A stretch of DNA of 33,995 nucleotides from an uncultured Mycoplasmatota bacterium. GTDB taxonomy: Bacteria > Bacillota_I > Bacilli_A > RF39 > UBA660. The position numbers and the translations under genes were made by a program. The DNA is taken from positions 1 through 33,995 of the forward strand of contig CAOKET010000018.1 in assembly GCA_948467605.1 (NCBI GenBank). Direction: 5' to 3'. Positions 1 to 7,999 of the stretch are shown piece by piece. The number at the start of each line of letters is the position of its first letter. Within the stretch, counting starts at the first letter, position 1. The notes beneath the pieces are model-generated. The model saw only the letters and a program-made list of their open reading frames with translations. It made no database searches and had not been told where the DNA came from.

Positions 1-2
1 AA

Positions 3-30
3 CATATGATTTCTCATATGCTCTTTTTTT
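3..30. terminator. Hairpin terminator at left edge, downstream of recA
   Basis: A 7-bp perfect stem (CATATGA/TCATATG) closes a 4-base loop, which reads GAAA on the minus strand. On the plus strand it is followed by CTC and seven T. It lies 28 bases beyond the recA stop, so it may end recA transcription as a bidirectional terminator. Any minus-strand T tract would lie outside the window. Confidence 0.5.
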
Positions 31-57
31 GAGTCTATTTTTATCAAACTAACTCAA

Positions 58-1086
58 TTACTCTTCTGCTTTAGGTGCTTTATCTTTAGAATTTGTAGAT
101 AAACCATAGTATTCTCTAACCTTTTTTTCTAATTCATTTTTTAATTTTAAATCAGTTTTTAAAAGTGCTTTCACATTTTCTTTGCCTTGTCCTAATTTTT
201 CACCATTATAAGCATACCATGCTCCTGTTTTATCAATTATTGAGGCATTTGCGGCTAAGTCTATTATTTCGCCTTCTTTGCTTATTCCCTCTCCATAAAC
301 TATTTCAACTTCGGCAGTTTTAAATGGAGGTGCTACTTTATTTTTAACTACTTTTATATTAGTCTTATTACCAATAATATCTGTACCATTTTTAATTTGT
401 TCACTTCTTCTTATATCAAGTCTTATACTTGCATAATATTTTAATGCTTTTCCACCTGGTGTTGTTTCAGGATTTCCAAACATTACACCTACTTTTTCAC
501 GCAATTGATTTATAAATATAACTATTGTATTAGTTTTATTTATTATTCCAGATAATTTTCTTAGTGCTTGACTCATAAGACGTGCTTGTAATCCAACATG
601 AGAGTCACCCATTTCGCCTTCAATTTCTGCTTGTGGAACTAAGGCTGCCACTGAATCTATTACTACAATACTAATAGCATTACTTCTTACTAAAGCCTCA
701 CAAATTTCTAAAGCCTGTTCTCCAGTATCTGGTTGAGATAGCAATAAATCATTAAGATTTACACCTAAATTTTTAGCATATACTGGATCTAGAGCGTGTT
801 CTGCATCTATAAATGCTGCCTTTCCACCACATTTTTGTACTTCTGCTATTGCATGAAGTGCTACTGTTGTTTTACCACTTGACTCTGGTCCAAATATTTC
901 AACTATTCTTCCCTTTGGTAATCCGCCCACTCCAAGAGCAGCATCTAGCATTAATGATCCAGTTGGAACTGTTTCTATTTCGACATGGGAGTTATCTCCA
1001 AGTTTCATTATTGCACCTTTACCAAATTGTTTTTCTATATTTTGTAGTACTTGATCTAAAGTTGTATCTGTTTCTTTTGATTTCAT
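58..1086 (-). CDS. recA: Recombinase RecA
   Basis: RecA forms ATP-dependent filaments on single-stranded DNA, drives homologous strand exchange, and stimulates LexA self-cleavage in the SOS response. The 342 residues match the usual family length. The Walker A motif GPESSGKT is at residues 66-73, followed by the conserved core segments for ATP and DNA binding (for example the [19 protein letters not shown] region). The acidic, lysine-containing tail (ending KAEE) is typical. The gene has its own promoter with a LexA box 70-83 bases upstream. It follows pgsA but is separated from it by a terminator. In Bacillus, cinA often lies between pgsA and recA; it is absent here. Identity is certain. Confidence 0.99.
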   Translation of the reverse strand: MKSKETDTTLDQVLQNIEKQFGKGAIMKLGDNSHVEIETVPTGSLMLDAALGVGGLPKGRIVEIFGPESSGKTTVALHAIAEVQKCGGKAAFIDAEHALDPVYAKNLGVNLNDLLLSQPDTGEQALEICEALVRSNAISIVVIDSVAALVPQAEIEGEMGDSHVGLQARLMSQALRKLSGIINKTNTIVIFINQLREKVGVMFGNPETTPGGKALKYYASIRLDIRRSEQIKNGTDIIGNKTNIKVVKNKVAPPFKTAEVEIVYGEGISKEGEIIDLAANASIIDKTGAWYAYNGEKLGQGKENVKALLKTDLKLKNELEKKVREYYGLSTNSKDKAPKAEE

Positions 1087-1117
1087 TCTTCTTTCATCCT
1101 TCCTTAACTATATTTTA

Positions 1118-1169
1118 ATTATAAACAACACTTTTTGTTTTGTCAATACTTTTTTCGAACAATTGTTTG
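1118..1169 (-). promoter_or_regulatory. recA promoter with LexA (SOS) box
   Basis: On the minus strand there is TTGACA (1141-1146), a 17-base spacer and TATAAT (1118-1123), a consensus sigma-A promoter. Immediately upstream, at 1156-1169, the plus strand reads CGAACAATTGTTTG. This matches the Gram-positive LexA/DinR box CGAAC-N4-GTTCG with one mismatch. The box abuts the -35 element, so bound LexA would be placed to block RNA polymerase. The implied presence of LexA elsewhere in the genome is inference. Confidence 0.88.
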
Positions 1170-1201
1170 TTAAAATTTAAATATTTGGTTTATCATAAAT
1201 T

Positions 1202-1233
1202 AAAAAAGTGATTAAACAAATTTTTAATCACTT
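1202..1233 (-). terminator. Terminator of the rodZ-pgsA unit
   Basis: The minus strand forms an 11-bp stem (AAGTGATTAAA with TTTAATCACTT), a 6-base loop and a run of T. The pgsA stop codon lies inside the ascending stem (GAT TAA). It separates pgsA from the independently promoted recA. Confidence 0.85.
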
Positions 1234-1841
1234 ATAACCTCATTTTCAATATTTCTAGAAAAGATTAATTTTTTATTTAATGAATAATATTTAAACATTG
1301 AGTATACTGATAGTATTGTTGCAAATATGATTATAAAGTTTGATACTCTTAATCCCATTAATTCAAATGGCAAGTTTTTAAAGAATGTCATTGATAGTCC
1401 AATCATCATAAATACTGATTTTATCTTACCACTAATACCTGCTGCTATAACTTTTCCCTTATTTGCTGCCATCATTCTTATCGCATCTACTACTATATCT
1501 CTTACAATAATAACTACTGCTATAAATGGACTAACCATGCCATTTGCTGCAAAAATAACTAATACTGAATTTACTAAAATTTTATCGGCAATCGCATCTA
1601 AAAATTTACCTAAATCTGTAACTAAATGTTTTTTTCTAGCAATTTTTCCATCTATAAAATCAGTTATACATGCAAGCACAAATAATACACCTGATATTAT
1701 ATATCTCAAATCAAGTTGAACAAAATCTTTAGTAAAAACAGGGAATTTTAGTCCAACATAATGAAATGGGAATGTAAGTAATATTATTATTACAATAGCA
1801 AAAATTATTCTAACTAAACTTATTTTATTAGGCAAGTTCAT
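1224..1841 (-). CDS. pgsA: CDP-diacylglycerol-glycerol-3-phosphate 3-phosphatidyltransferase
   Basis: This membrane enzyme makes phosphatidylglycerol phosphate from CDP-diacylglycerol and glycerol 3-phosphate, the committed step to phosphatidylglycerol. The 205 residues contain the CDP-alcohol phosphatidyltransferase signature DG-x2-AR-x8-G-x3-D-x3-D, seen as DGKIARKK then GKFLDAIAD, at about residues 64-86. Several hydrophobic helices surround it. The start is supported by GGAGG nine bases upstream, and the first 14 bases overlap the end of the RodZ-like gene, so the two are probably translated together. The order rodZ-like, pgsA, recA matches the Bacillus ymfM-pgsA-(cinA)-recA neighbourhood. 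Confidence 0.95.
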   Translation of the reverse strand: MNLPNKISLVRIIFAIVIIILLTFPFHYVGLKFPVFTKDFVQLDLRYIISGVLFVLACITDFIDGKIARKKHLVTDLGKFLDAIADKILVNSVLVIFAANGMVSPFIAVVIIVRDIVVDAIRMMAANKGKVIAAGISGKIKSVFMMIGLSMTFFKNLPFELMGLRVSNFIIIFATILSVYSMFKYYSLNKKLIFSRNIENEVISD

Positions 1842-2331
1842 TGTTTCTATCCTCCATATTTACATAATTCATAGAAATTGAATCCTTAGCAACATTTTTT
1901 GCATTTAACTGTTGAACTAAGAAGTATATAATAAATAGAACTAATATACCAATAATTATAAATATACCTATTAATAATATTGGATATTTTTTACTTTTTC
2001 TAATTCTAGTATACGGAGAAACAACTTCATCTTTTTTATTTTTTTCTGATGTTTTAATGGCCTCTTCTATTTTATCCATTGGTATCTTTGATGTATAATC
2101 AAATAAAAATTCGTTAAATTCATCTATTATAGCAACTGAATCTAATCCTAAATACTTAGAATATTCTTTTATAAAATTTTTTAAATAAAAAACATCCTTA
2201 AAGGATTTAAAATCACCGTTTTCTATTTCCTGTAATTGGCTAGATCGTATTTTCAAATCCTCAGAAGCCTCTTCAATGCTTACACCAATCTGTTCTCTTG
2301 CTTCTCTTAAGGTATCTCCTATAACCTTCAT
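1828..2331 (-). CDS. RodZ/YmfM-like HTH membrane protein
   Basis: The product has 167 residues. Residues 1-70 form a cytoplasmic helix-turn-helix of the RodZ type: it begins with a 'LREARE..GVSIEEAS' helix pair and carries 'YLKNFIKEYSKYLGLD', as in HTH_25 proteins. A basic linker follows (KSKK), then one transmembrane helix at about residues 117-139. The outside part is only about 28 residues, so the large periplasmic/extracellular domain of classic RodZ is missing. Relatives tie MreB-directed cell elongation to the membrane. The start has AGAGGTGA just upstream. It is followed directly by pgsA with a 14-base overlap and preceded by the RNase P RNA gene. Confidence 0.85.
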   Translation of the reverse strand: MKVIGDTLREAREQIGVSIEEASEDLKIRSSQLQEIENGDFKSFKDVFYLKNFIKEYSKYLGLDSVAIIDEFNEFLFDYTSKIPMDKIEEAIKTSEKNKKDEVVSPYTRIRKSKKYPILLIGIFIIIGILVLFIIYFLVQQLNAKNVAKDSISMNYVNMEDRNNELA

Positions 2332-2398
2332 AAATCACCTCTATATTAGAACAATATTCAAAATAATTTTGAGTATTTAAGTTTCTTATTAAAAATAT

Positions 2399-2758
2399 AA
2401 ATAATATCTTATAAGCCATGTTCTGTACCTAAAAGGCGGCAAACATTTATCTATCATTTCTGATCCTATATTTGATTCTTATTCTCATTTATAGGTTCCC
2501 CTACCATATTTGGGTTTCTCACTCACGGGGTTTACCTCGTTCCACTTTTAAGGTTTCCCTTAAACATCGTCACTATGGCACTTTTATATTTTATTAACCA
2601 TAGATAAATCCTTAGGTTAATAAAAAGCCGTTAATAATAAAAATTATTACTCTAGGTTATTTTTTCCCTAGACGTGAACACTACTACCATCACAGGTAAG
2701 TGTGAGCATGGACTTTCCTCTACATGTTATACATGCAGCGTTTGCCCAGATATTATTT
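2399..2758 (-). ncRNA. rnpB: RNase P RNA (type B)
   Basis: This is the catalytic RNA that removes 5' leaders from tRNA precursors. Diagnostic segments are present in order on the minus strand: GAGGAAAGTCC near the 5' end, GAGAAACCCAAAT in the middle, GATAGAT and TTGCCGCC, then ACAGAACATGGCTTATAAG near the 3' end. The ends are set by an 11-bp P1 helix formed by bases 2748-2758 and 2399-2409, giving about 360 nt. The layout agrees with the Bacillus (type B) form. The 5' strand of P1 covers part of the gpsB stop codon, so the RNA must be made from a promoter inside gpsB or be cut from a gpsB transcript. The same rnpB-gpsB adjacency is known in Bacillus. Confidence 0.97.
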
Positions 2759-3080
2759 AATTGTCTTGACCATAAACTATTTTTTCTAAATGTGATAACC
2801 TTCTTAATATATCGACATTTGTGACTTCTTTGTCGCTTCCTTTAACTGCTTCTAAGCCGGCTTTTAAATTGCGAAGTTCTTTTTTTAACTCAATTATTTC
2901 ATTTTTAGCCTCTTGGTTTTCAACATATAGTTCCTTATTAGTCTTAGCTATTTCTTTTATTGACATGATTATCTCATCAAGATAAGCATCAACCTCTTTC
3001 ATTCCATAACCTCTTGTAACTACAGGGAATTCATGTTCAACCATTTCTTGAATTAAATCAGAAATTTTACTTAAATCCAT
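2757..3080 (-). CDS. gpsB: Cell-division protein GpsB (DivIVA family)
   Basis: GpsB is a small coiled-coil adaptor that moves between the side wall and the septum and binds the cytoplasmic tail of class A penicillin-binding proteins. The N-terminal lipid-binding/PBP-binding module has the family pattern RGYGMKEVDAYLDEI, followed by a heptad-rich coiled coil. The C-terminal trimerisation segment is VDILRRLSHLEKIVYG. A GTG nine bases upstream is in frame, but it lies inside the ribosome binding site AGAGGTG. The start is therefore the ATG at 3080, giving 107 residues. The PBP1A gene it would regulate is divergently encoded 0.9 kb away. Its stop codon overlaps the RNase P RNA. Confidence 0.95.
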   Translation of the reverse strand: MDLSKISDLIQEMVEHEFPVVTRGYGMKEVDAYLDEIIMSIKEIAKTNKELYVENQEAKNEIIELKKELRNLKAGLEAVKGSDKEVTNVDILRRLSHLEKIVYGQDN

Positions 3081-3139
3081 ATGAATCACCTCTTATATTA
3101 TACAATATATTCTCTCAAAAAAACAAGTATTTGTCAAAT

Positions 3140-3174
3140 AAAAAAAGAGACTAAATTTTTTCCCTTAATTTCTC
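3140..3174 (-). terminator. Possible terminator after the 38-residue gene
   Basis: On the minus strand GAGAAATT can pair with AATTT..CTC with a 3-base bulge, followed by seven T. The hairpin spans the stop codon of the small gene. The bulge makes this weaker than the other terminators in the window. Confidence 0.5.
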
Positions 3175-3267
3175 CTTATATAGTACAACAAAAGTTTTCA
3201 TTCTTGCATATCTTACATCACTAATCAATTTATTAAATACATTACTAAGATATATTTCTTCTGTCAT
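3151..3267 (-). CDS. Small hypothetical protein, 38 residues
   Basis: This is a short reading frame starting MTEEIYLSN and ending KLREKI. It lies in the gap between gpsB and the divergent recU. Supporting signals are a GGGTGA ribosome binding site followed by ATCAT and the ATG, a promoter-like pair upstream, and a terminator-like hairpin over its stop. The spacing matches the GGTGA-type sites used by neighbouring genes. The peptide is charged, with a hydrophobic stretch (FVVLY) too short to span a membrane, and is predicted helical. No family is recognised. It could be a real microprotein or a chance frame with good signals. Confidence 0.55.
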   Translation of the reverse strand: MTEEIYLSNVFNKLISDVRYARMKTFVVLYKEKLREKI

Positions 3268-3296
3268 ATGATTCACCCAAAATTATATTAGCATAT

Positions 3297-3325
3297 ATAA
3301 TAAATCGTTTTTAGTGATTCGACAA
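3297..3325 (-). promoter_or_regulatory. Candidate promoter of the 38-residue gene
   Basis: On the minus strand TTGTCG (3320-3325), a 17-base spacer and TATTAT (3297-3302) resemble a sigma-A promoter. It would start transcription about 20 bases before the small gene's ribosome binding site. It diverges from the recU promoter. Confidence 0.45.
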
Positions 3326-3381
3326 AACTAGATAAAACTAGAACATTTATTAATAAAATATAAATAATATATAAAACACTA

Positions 3382-3410
3382 TTTATATTTTTATAAATTT
3401 TTAGTATAAT
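3382..3410 (+). promoter_or_regulatory. Promoter of recU-ponA
   Basis: TTTATA (3382-3387), a 17-base spacer and an exact TATAAT (3405-3410) form the likely promoter. Transcription would start near 3417. That lies beyond the in-frame ATG at 3415, which supports the downstream TTG as the recU start. Confidence 0.6.
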
Positions 3411-3426
3411 TGTTATGGTGATTAAT

Positions 3427-3987
3427 TTGAGGCTAAGATATTTTAATCAGAAAAATTTTGGTAACAGAGGAATGGCCCTTGAAAGTGATATAAATTTATC
3501 AAATGAATATTATTTAAATAATAATATTGCAGTTATATATAAAAAACCAACTCCTATTCAAGTTACAAAGGTAGAATATCCTTCTAGGAGTCATACAACA
3601 ATAAAAGAAGGATTTTATAAATCACCATCAACTACAGACTATAATGGTATATATAAAGGAAAATATATAGATTTTGAAGCAAAAGAGACAAATAGTAAGA
3701 CATCTTTTCCACTTAATAATATGCATCATCATCAAATAGAGCATATTGGAAGAATATTAGAACATGGTGGTATAGGTTTTATTATTATAAGATTTAATTT
3801 ATTAAATGAGACATTTTTAATAAAGGGAAGAGATTTCATAGATTACATTAAAAATAATGATAGAAAATCTATTCCATATGATTATATAAAGACTAAAGGA
3901 TATTTAGTTAAAGAAAAATATAATCCTAGAGTAGATTACATAGAAATAGTAGATAAAATAATTAAGGAGGAATCATATAATGGCTAG
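3427..3987 (+). CDS. recU: Holliday junction resolvase RecU
   Basis: RecU is a nuclease that cuts four-way DNA junctions during recombination repair and modulates RecA. The sequence has the family hallmarks: NRGMALE near the N-terminus, KKPTPIQV, PSRSHTTIKEGFYKSPSTTDYNG, then the active-site block DFEAKET..KTSFPL and the HHHQIEH segment. The longest frame begins with ATG at 3415, but that codon lies about where the transcript begins and has no ribosome site. GGTGAT four bases before the TTG at 3427 fits the spacing used by other genes here, so a TTG start giving 186 residues is preferred. It overlaps ponA by 8 bases. The recU-ponA pairing is conserved in Firmicutes. Confidence 0.95.
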   Translation: MRLRYFNQKNFGNRGMALESDINLSNEYYLNNNIAVIYKKPTPIQVTKVEYPSRSHTTIKEGFYKSPSTTDYNGIYKGKYIDFEAKETNSKTSFPLNNMHHHQIEHIGRILEHGGIGFIIIRFNLLNETFLIKGRDFIDYIKNNDRKSIPYDYIKTKGYLVKEKYNPRVDYIEIVDKIIKEESYNG

Positions 3988-6961
3988 TATTAAGGAAAAA
4001 TTTGATTCTATTTTAAAAAAAATAAAAGGTAAAGAAAAGGTAAAAAAAGAAAAAGTTCCTAAAGAAAAAAAGAAAAAAGAAGTTAAGTTAAATAAGAAAG
4101 GGAAACCTAAAAAGACAAAAAAACAAATATTTAAAATCATTCTTAATATCTTTTTAATAATTTGTATTCTTTGTTGTATTTTTGGATTAATATTTTCAAT
4201 TTGGTTTGCAAATTATATAGTAAAGCATGCACCTGATTTTGATTCTAAAAATTTACTTTATAGTGAATCAAGTTTAATATATGACTCACAAGGTATTTTA
4301 AGGGAAGAGTTGGGTAATGAGAAACGTGATTTGGTAGAATATAATGATTTACCGCAAGTTTTAATAGATGCGATTGTTGCAACTGAAGACTCAGAGTATT
4401 TTCAACATAATGGTTTAAATATAGCGCGTTTTGCTAAGGCATCTGTTGGGCAAGTATTTGGAAAAATATTTGGAAAAGGCAGTGATGCTGGTGGTGCTTC
4501 TACTATATCAATGCAAGTTATAAAAAATAACTTTACAGATAAAACCTCTGAAGGATGGGAAGGTATAGTTCGTAAATTTACAGATATATATTTATCAATA
4601 TTTAAATTAGAGAAAACTTATACTAAACAACAGATATTAGAATTTTATGTAAATAAACCATTCTTGGGTAGTAATTCATATGGTATACAAGCAGCAGCAA
4701 AAACATATTTTGGTAAAGATATAAATGATGTTTCCTTACCAGAGGCTGCCCTACTTGCTGGGTTATTTAAAGCACCTGGTTCATATGATCCATATTTAAA
4801 TCCTGAAAATGCTTCTAAACGCCGTGATACTGTTCTTTATTTAATGGTAAGACATGGATATATAACACAAGAAGAAGCGGATGCTGCTAAAGCAGTAAGT
4901 GTTGAATCAATGTTAGTCGGCAGAGATACGTCAGTTAATCCATATTCTTCATTTATAGATACTGCAATTGAAGAAGTAGTAAAAAAGACTGGTTTAAATC
5001 CAAGAGATGTTCCAATGATAATATATACTACTATGATTCCATCAAAACAAGATCATATAAATTGTATAACTGATGGAGGATGTTATAATTTTCCTAATGA
5101 TGTTGCACAAACTGGTATTGCAGTTATTGATGTAAATACTGGTGCGATTGTTGCGATTGGTGCAGGTAGACATAGATCTGAAGGTGGATACAACTTTGCA
5201 ACACAATCAAAATTACAAATAGGTTCTAATGCAAAACCGATATTTGATTATGGTCCTGCAATTGAATTTAATAAATGGTCTACATACCAACCTATATTAG
5301 ATGAAGCATACAGTTATAGTAATGGTAAAAGTATTAAAAATGATGATGGTGGTTATAAAGAACTATTGACTTTAAAAAGTGCCCTTGGTTTATCTAGAAA
5401 TATTCCAGCACTAAAGACATTCCAACAGGTAGATAATAAGAACATATATAACTTTGCAACTAGTCTTGGAATAACTCCTGAAACTTCTAGTGGTTCAACT
5501 AATGTTCATGAAGCACATGCAATTGGCGCATTTACTGGAAGTAATCCACTACAATTAGCAGCAGCATATGCGGCTTTTGCTAACGGTGGATATTATATAG
5601 AGCCTTATTCTGTTACAAAGATTGTATATAGAGATACAGGTGAAACTGTAGAGTTTAATGCAAAGAAAACTAAGGTTATGGAAGAAACTACTGCATTTAT
5701 GATAACTAATATATTAAAGTGGTCAACCGAGTATGGTATGAGTAAATCAGCATCAAATATACCTGGAATTGACATTGCTGCTAAAACTGGTACAACGAAT
5801 TTTGATAGTGATTTTGTTAAAAAACATGGATTAAAAAATGCATTAAGAGATTTATGGGTAACTGGATACTCTCCAGATTATGCTGTTAGTATGTGGTATG
5901 GATATAAAGAATTTGATAAAAATTATTATAGTACAACTGCAAACTGGACTACTAGAAATACACTTTTTAAAGCAATTATAAAAGGTATATTTGAATACAA
6001 TGGACACAGATTTAGTACTCCTAGTGGTGTAAGTTTAGTGTCAGTAGAATCTGGAACTGTTCCTGCAATGTTGCCAAGTGAGTACACACCTTCTGATATG
6101 ATAGTACAGGAATACTTTATAAAAGGTACTGAGCCAACTGAAGTGTCACCTAGATTTAGCAAATTAAATAGTGTTAATAATTTGAATGCAAGTATAAACA
6201 AAAATGATGTTAAATTAACTTGGAATTATACAATACCAAATCATTTAACTGATGATTATCTAAGAAATTATTATAATAATAGTGTATTTGCTGGATATGA
6301 AGAAAAATACTATAACAAAAGAAAAGAAGAAGATAGTTGGAAATTAGGTAATATTGTATTTAATGTATATTTAAAACAAACTGATGGTACACTTAAATTT
6401 TTAGGTCAAACATCATCTAAAGAATATACTTATAACGTACAGGATAATACGAGTGATGAATTAGAGTTTGTTGTAAAAACAACTTATACTATTCTTTCAA
6501 ATAATGAAAGTGATCCTGCAACAATAAAAATATCTACTAAAGATATAGAACCAATTCTTACACTTAGTTTATCAACTAAAAAAGAGATAACAATAAATGT
6601 TGGTTCAAGTTATTCTTTACCTTCAAAGGCACCTGTTATAGTCTTAGACAGTCTAACAGATGTCACTAGTTCTTCTGTGATTAAAACATCAATTAAAAAG
6701 GATAATGCTCCTTATTCAAGCACAAAATTAGATACTACTGCTCCTTGTACATATTTAATAACATATACTGTAACATATAAAGGTGTAAGTGACAGTATAA
6801 CTCAGACTATAAAAGTTGTGAATAATAGTTCTAGTGGTTCTAGTAGCGGTTCTTCTAGTTCGTCATCTAGTAGTTCTAGTTCTTCTACTACTTCTAGTTC
6901 ATCGTCTAGTAGTTCTAGTTCAAATTCTAGTTCTTCTAGCAGTAATCAGTCAAAAAAATAA
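3980..6961 (+). CDS. ponA: Class A penicillin-binding protein (PBP1A)
   Basis: This bifunctional peptidoglycan synthase of 993 residues acts at the outer face of the membrane. It has a lysine-rich cytoplasmic tail (1-48) and one transmembrane helix (about 50-75). The GT51 glycosyltransferase domain has ATED with catalytic Glu136, GASTISMQ, and EAALLAG. The transpeptidase domain has SNAK (catalytic Ser416, Lys419), SRN (472-474) and KTGT (602-605), so both activities look intact. A fibronectin-III-like segment (about 720-835) and a second beta-rich segment (about 840-948) follow. It ends in a serine tail with KK at the very end. The start has AAGGAGG upstream and overlaps recU by 8 bases. The basic tail is the kind of region GpsB binds. 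Confidence 0.96.
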   Translation: MASIKEKFDSILKKIKGKEKVKKEKVPKEKKKKEVKLNKKGKPKKTKKQIFKIILNIFLIICILCCIFGLIFSIWFANYIVKHAPDFDSKNLLYSESSLIYDSQGILREELGNEKRDLVEYNDLPQVLIDAIVATEDSEYFQHNGLNIARFAKASVGQVFGKIFGKGSDAGGASTISMQVIKNNFTDKTSEGWEGIVRKFTDIYLSIFKLEKTYTKQQILEFYVNKPFLGSNSYGIQAAAKTYFGKDINDVSLPEAALLAGLFKAPGSYDPYLNPENASKRRDTVLYLMVRHGYITQEEADAAKAVSVESMLVGRDTSVNPYSSFIDTAIEEVVKKTGLNPRDVPMIIYTTMIPSKQDHINCITDGGCYNFPNDVAQTGIAVIDVNTGAIVAIGAGRHRSEGGYNFATQSKLQIGSNAKPIFDYGPAIEFNKWSTYQPILDEAYSYSNGKSIKNDDGGYKELLTLKSALGLSRNIPALKTFQQVDNKNIYNFATSLGITPETSSGSTNVHEAHAIGAFTGSNPLQLAAAYAAFANGGYYIEPYSVTKIVYRDTGETVEFNAKKTKVMEETTAFMITNILKWSTEYGMSKSASNIPGIDIAAKTGTTNFDSDFVKKHGLKNALRDLWVTGYSPDYAVSMWYGYKEFDKNYYSTTANWTTRNTLFKAIIKGIFEYNGHRFSTPSGVSLVSVESGTVPAMLPSEYTPSDMIVQEYFIKGTEPTEVSPRFSKLNSVNNLNASINKNDVKLTWNYTIPNHLTDDYLRNYYNNSVFAGYEEKYYNKRKEEDSWKLGNIVFNVYLKQTDGTLKFLGQTSSKEYTYNVQDNTSDELEFVVKTTYTILSNNESDPATIKISTKDIEPILTLSLSTKKEITINVGSSYSLPSKAPVIVLDSLTDVTSSSVIKTSIKKDNAPYSSTKLDTTAPCTYLITYTVTYKGVSDSITQTIKVVNNSSSGSSSGSSSSSSSSSSSSTTSSSSSSSSSSNSSSSSSNQSKK
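6827..6949 (+). repeat. Serine-codon repeat (TCT/AGT) at the ponA 3' end
   Basis: About 40 codons are almost all TCT, AGT or TCA, with a few Gly, Thr and Asn codons, coding a low-complexity serine tail (residues about 950-990). Alternating TCT AGT units create an imperfect short tandem repeat that could change length by slippage while keeping frame only in multiples of three. Confidence 0.85.
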
Positions 6962-6982
6962 GGTACTTTAAGTACCTTTTTA
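6960..6982. terminator. Bidirectional terminator between ponA and holA
   Basis: GGTACT/AGTACC forms a 6-bp stem with a 3-base loop. It is followed by five T on the plus strand and by TTATTTTTTT on the minus strand. It abuts the ponA stop and the holA stop lies in its T tract, so one hairpin serves both converging genes. Confidence 0.85.
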
Positions 6983-7915
6983 TAATGCAAGCAAATATTC
7001 TTCAAAAGCAACAAACTTATCTATCTCACCAGTTTTTATTAATATATCTAAGTCTGCTAATTTTTCTATTTGTTCAAGTATTTCCTCATCGCTTATATTC
7101 CTTATTTTATTTTTAGCAAATTTAATTCTTCCTATTTTATAAATATCTAATATATTCATGATATCTTTTTCTAAATACCCTTTTTTAGTGAGTATCCTTA
7201 CCTGATAAATTACTCTAAATTCTTGTGCTAACATTGCAATTATTTGTATTGGTTCTAAACCATTTTTAACAGATTCTTCATATATAGAAAACATCTTCTT
7301 TTTATCATTATTCATTATACTATCAATAAAATTAAATATATTATCATCTATACTCTCAAATACTAAATCATCTATTACTTCTTTAGTAATAAGTTCATCA
7401 TACAATATAAGTTTATTTACCTCATTACTTATAAAATTAATATCAGAATTTACTCTATCAATTAAATACTTAATTAAACTATCGCTTATATTTATATTAT
7501 TTTTAACAAATATATTTTTTGTATAATTAAATATTTGTTCACTAGACATTTCATTGCACTCTATAATATCAGCGCATTTATTTAATAAAGTATTAACCTT
7601 TTTTCTACTATCTAACTTTTCTAGGTTAACTATAAATATAATAATAGTAGTTTTAACTGGATTATTAATATAATCTATTAAATCATCTATATTGTGGTTT
7701 AATTTTGGTTTAGATGCACCTAAAAACAAAGAATTAGAACAAACTACATATTTTTTATCACTAAACATTGGCAATTCCCTAGCATATCCTAAAACTTCTT
7801 CTATAGTAATTTCTTCTAAATCATATGCTTCTTCAATATTATCACCAATTATCTTTTTTAAATTGTAATCTATTAAAAATTTATTAGTACCATATAAAAC
7901 ATAAATATTTTTCAT
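6980..7915 (-). CDS. holA: DNA polymerase III, delta subunit
   Basis: The delta subunit opens the sliding clamp within the clamp loader. The 311 residues match the HolA/YqeN family. The N-terminus (NIYVLYGTNKFLIDYNLKKI) is the usual start of the first AAA-like domain, without a functional Walker A, as expected for delta. The middle carries the EEVLGYARELPMFSDKKYVV segment, and the C-terminal helical collar has ANG-like 'KNGLEPIQIIAMLAQEFRVIYQ'. A TATAAT lies about 30 bases upstream on the minus strand, in a region shared with the divergent promoter of the next gene. The gene stands alone. Confidence 0.93.
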   Translation of the reverse strand: MKNIYVLYGTNKFLIDYNLKKIIGDNIEEAYDLEEITIEEVLGYARELPMFSDKKYVVCSNSLFLGASKPKLNHNIDDLIDYINNPVKTTIIIFIVNLEKLDSRKKVNTLLNKCADIIECNEMSSEQIFNYTKNIFVKNNINISDSLIKYLIDRVNSDINFISNEVNKLILYDELITKEVIDDLVFESIDDNIFNFIDSIMNNDKKKMFSIYEESVKNGLEPIQIIAMLAQEFRVIYQVRILTKKGYLEKDIMNILDIYKIGRIKFAKNKIRNISDEEILEQIEKLADLDILIKTGEIDKFVAFEEYLLAL

Positions 7916-7951
7916 CTTAACATCACATAGTAATTATAACATATAAAACAC

Positions 7952-7979
7952 TTTACATAAATATTATATTAATTATACA
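7952..7979 (+). promoter_or_regulatory. Promoter of the CmpB-like membrane gene
   Basis: TTTACA (7952-7957), a 16-base spacer and TATACA (7974-7979) give a sigma-A-like promoter. Transcription would begin near 7987, which excludes the ATG at 7988 and supports the start at 8000. Confidence 0.55.
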
Positions 7980-7999
7980 TAATAATAATGGTGAATAAT

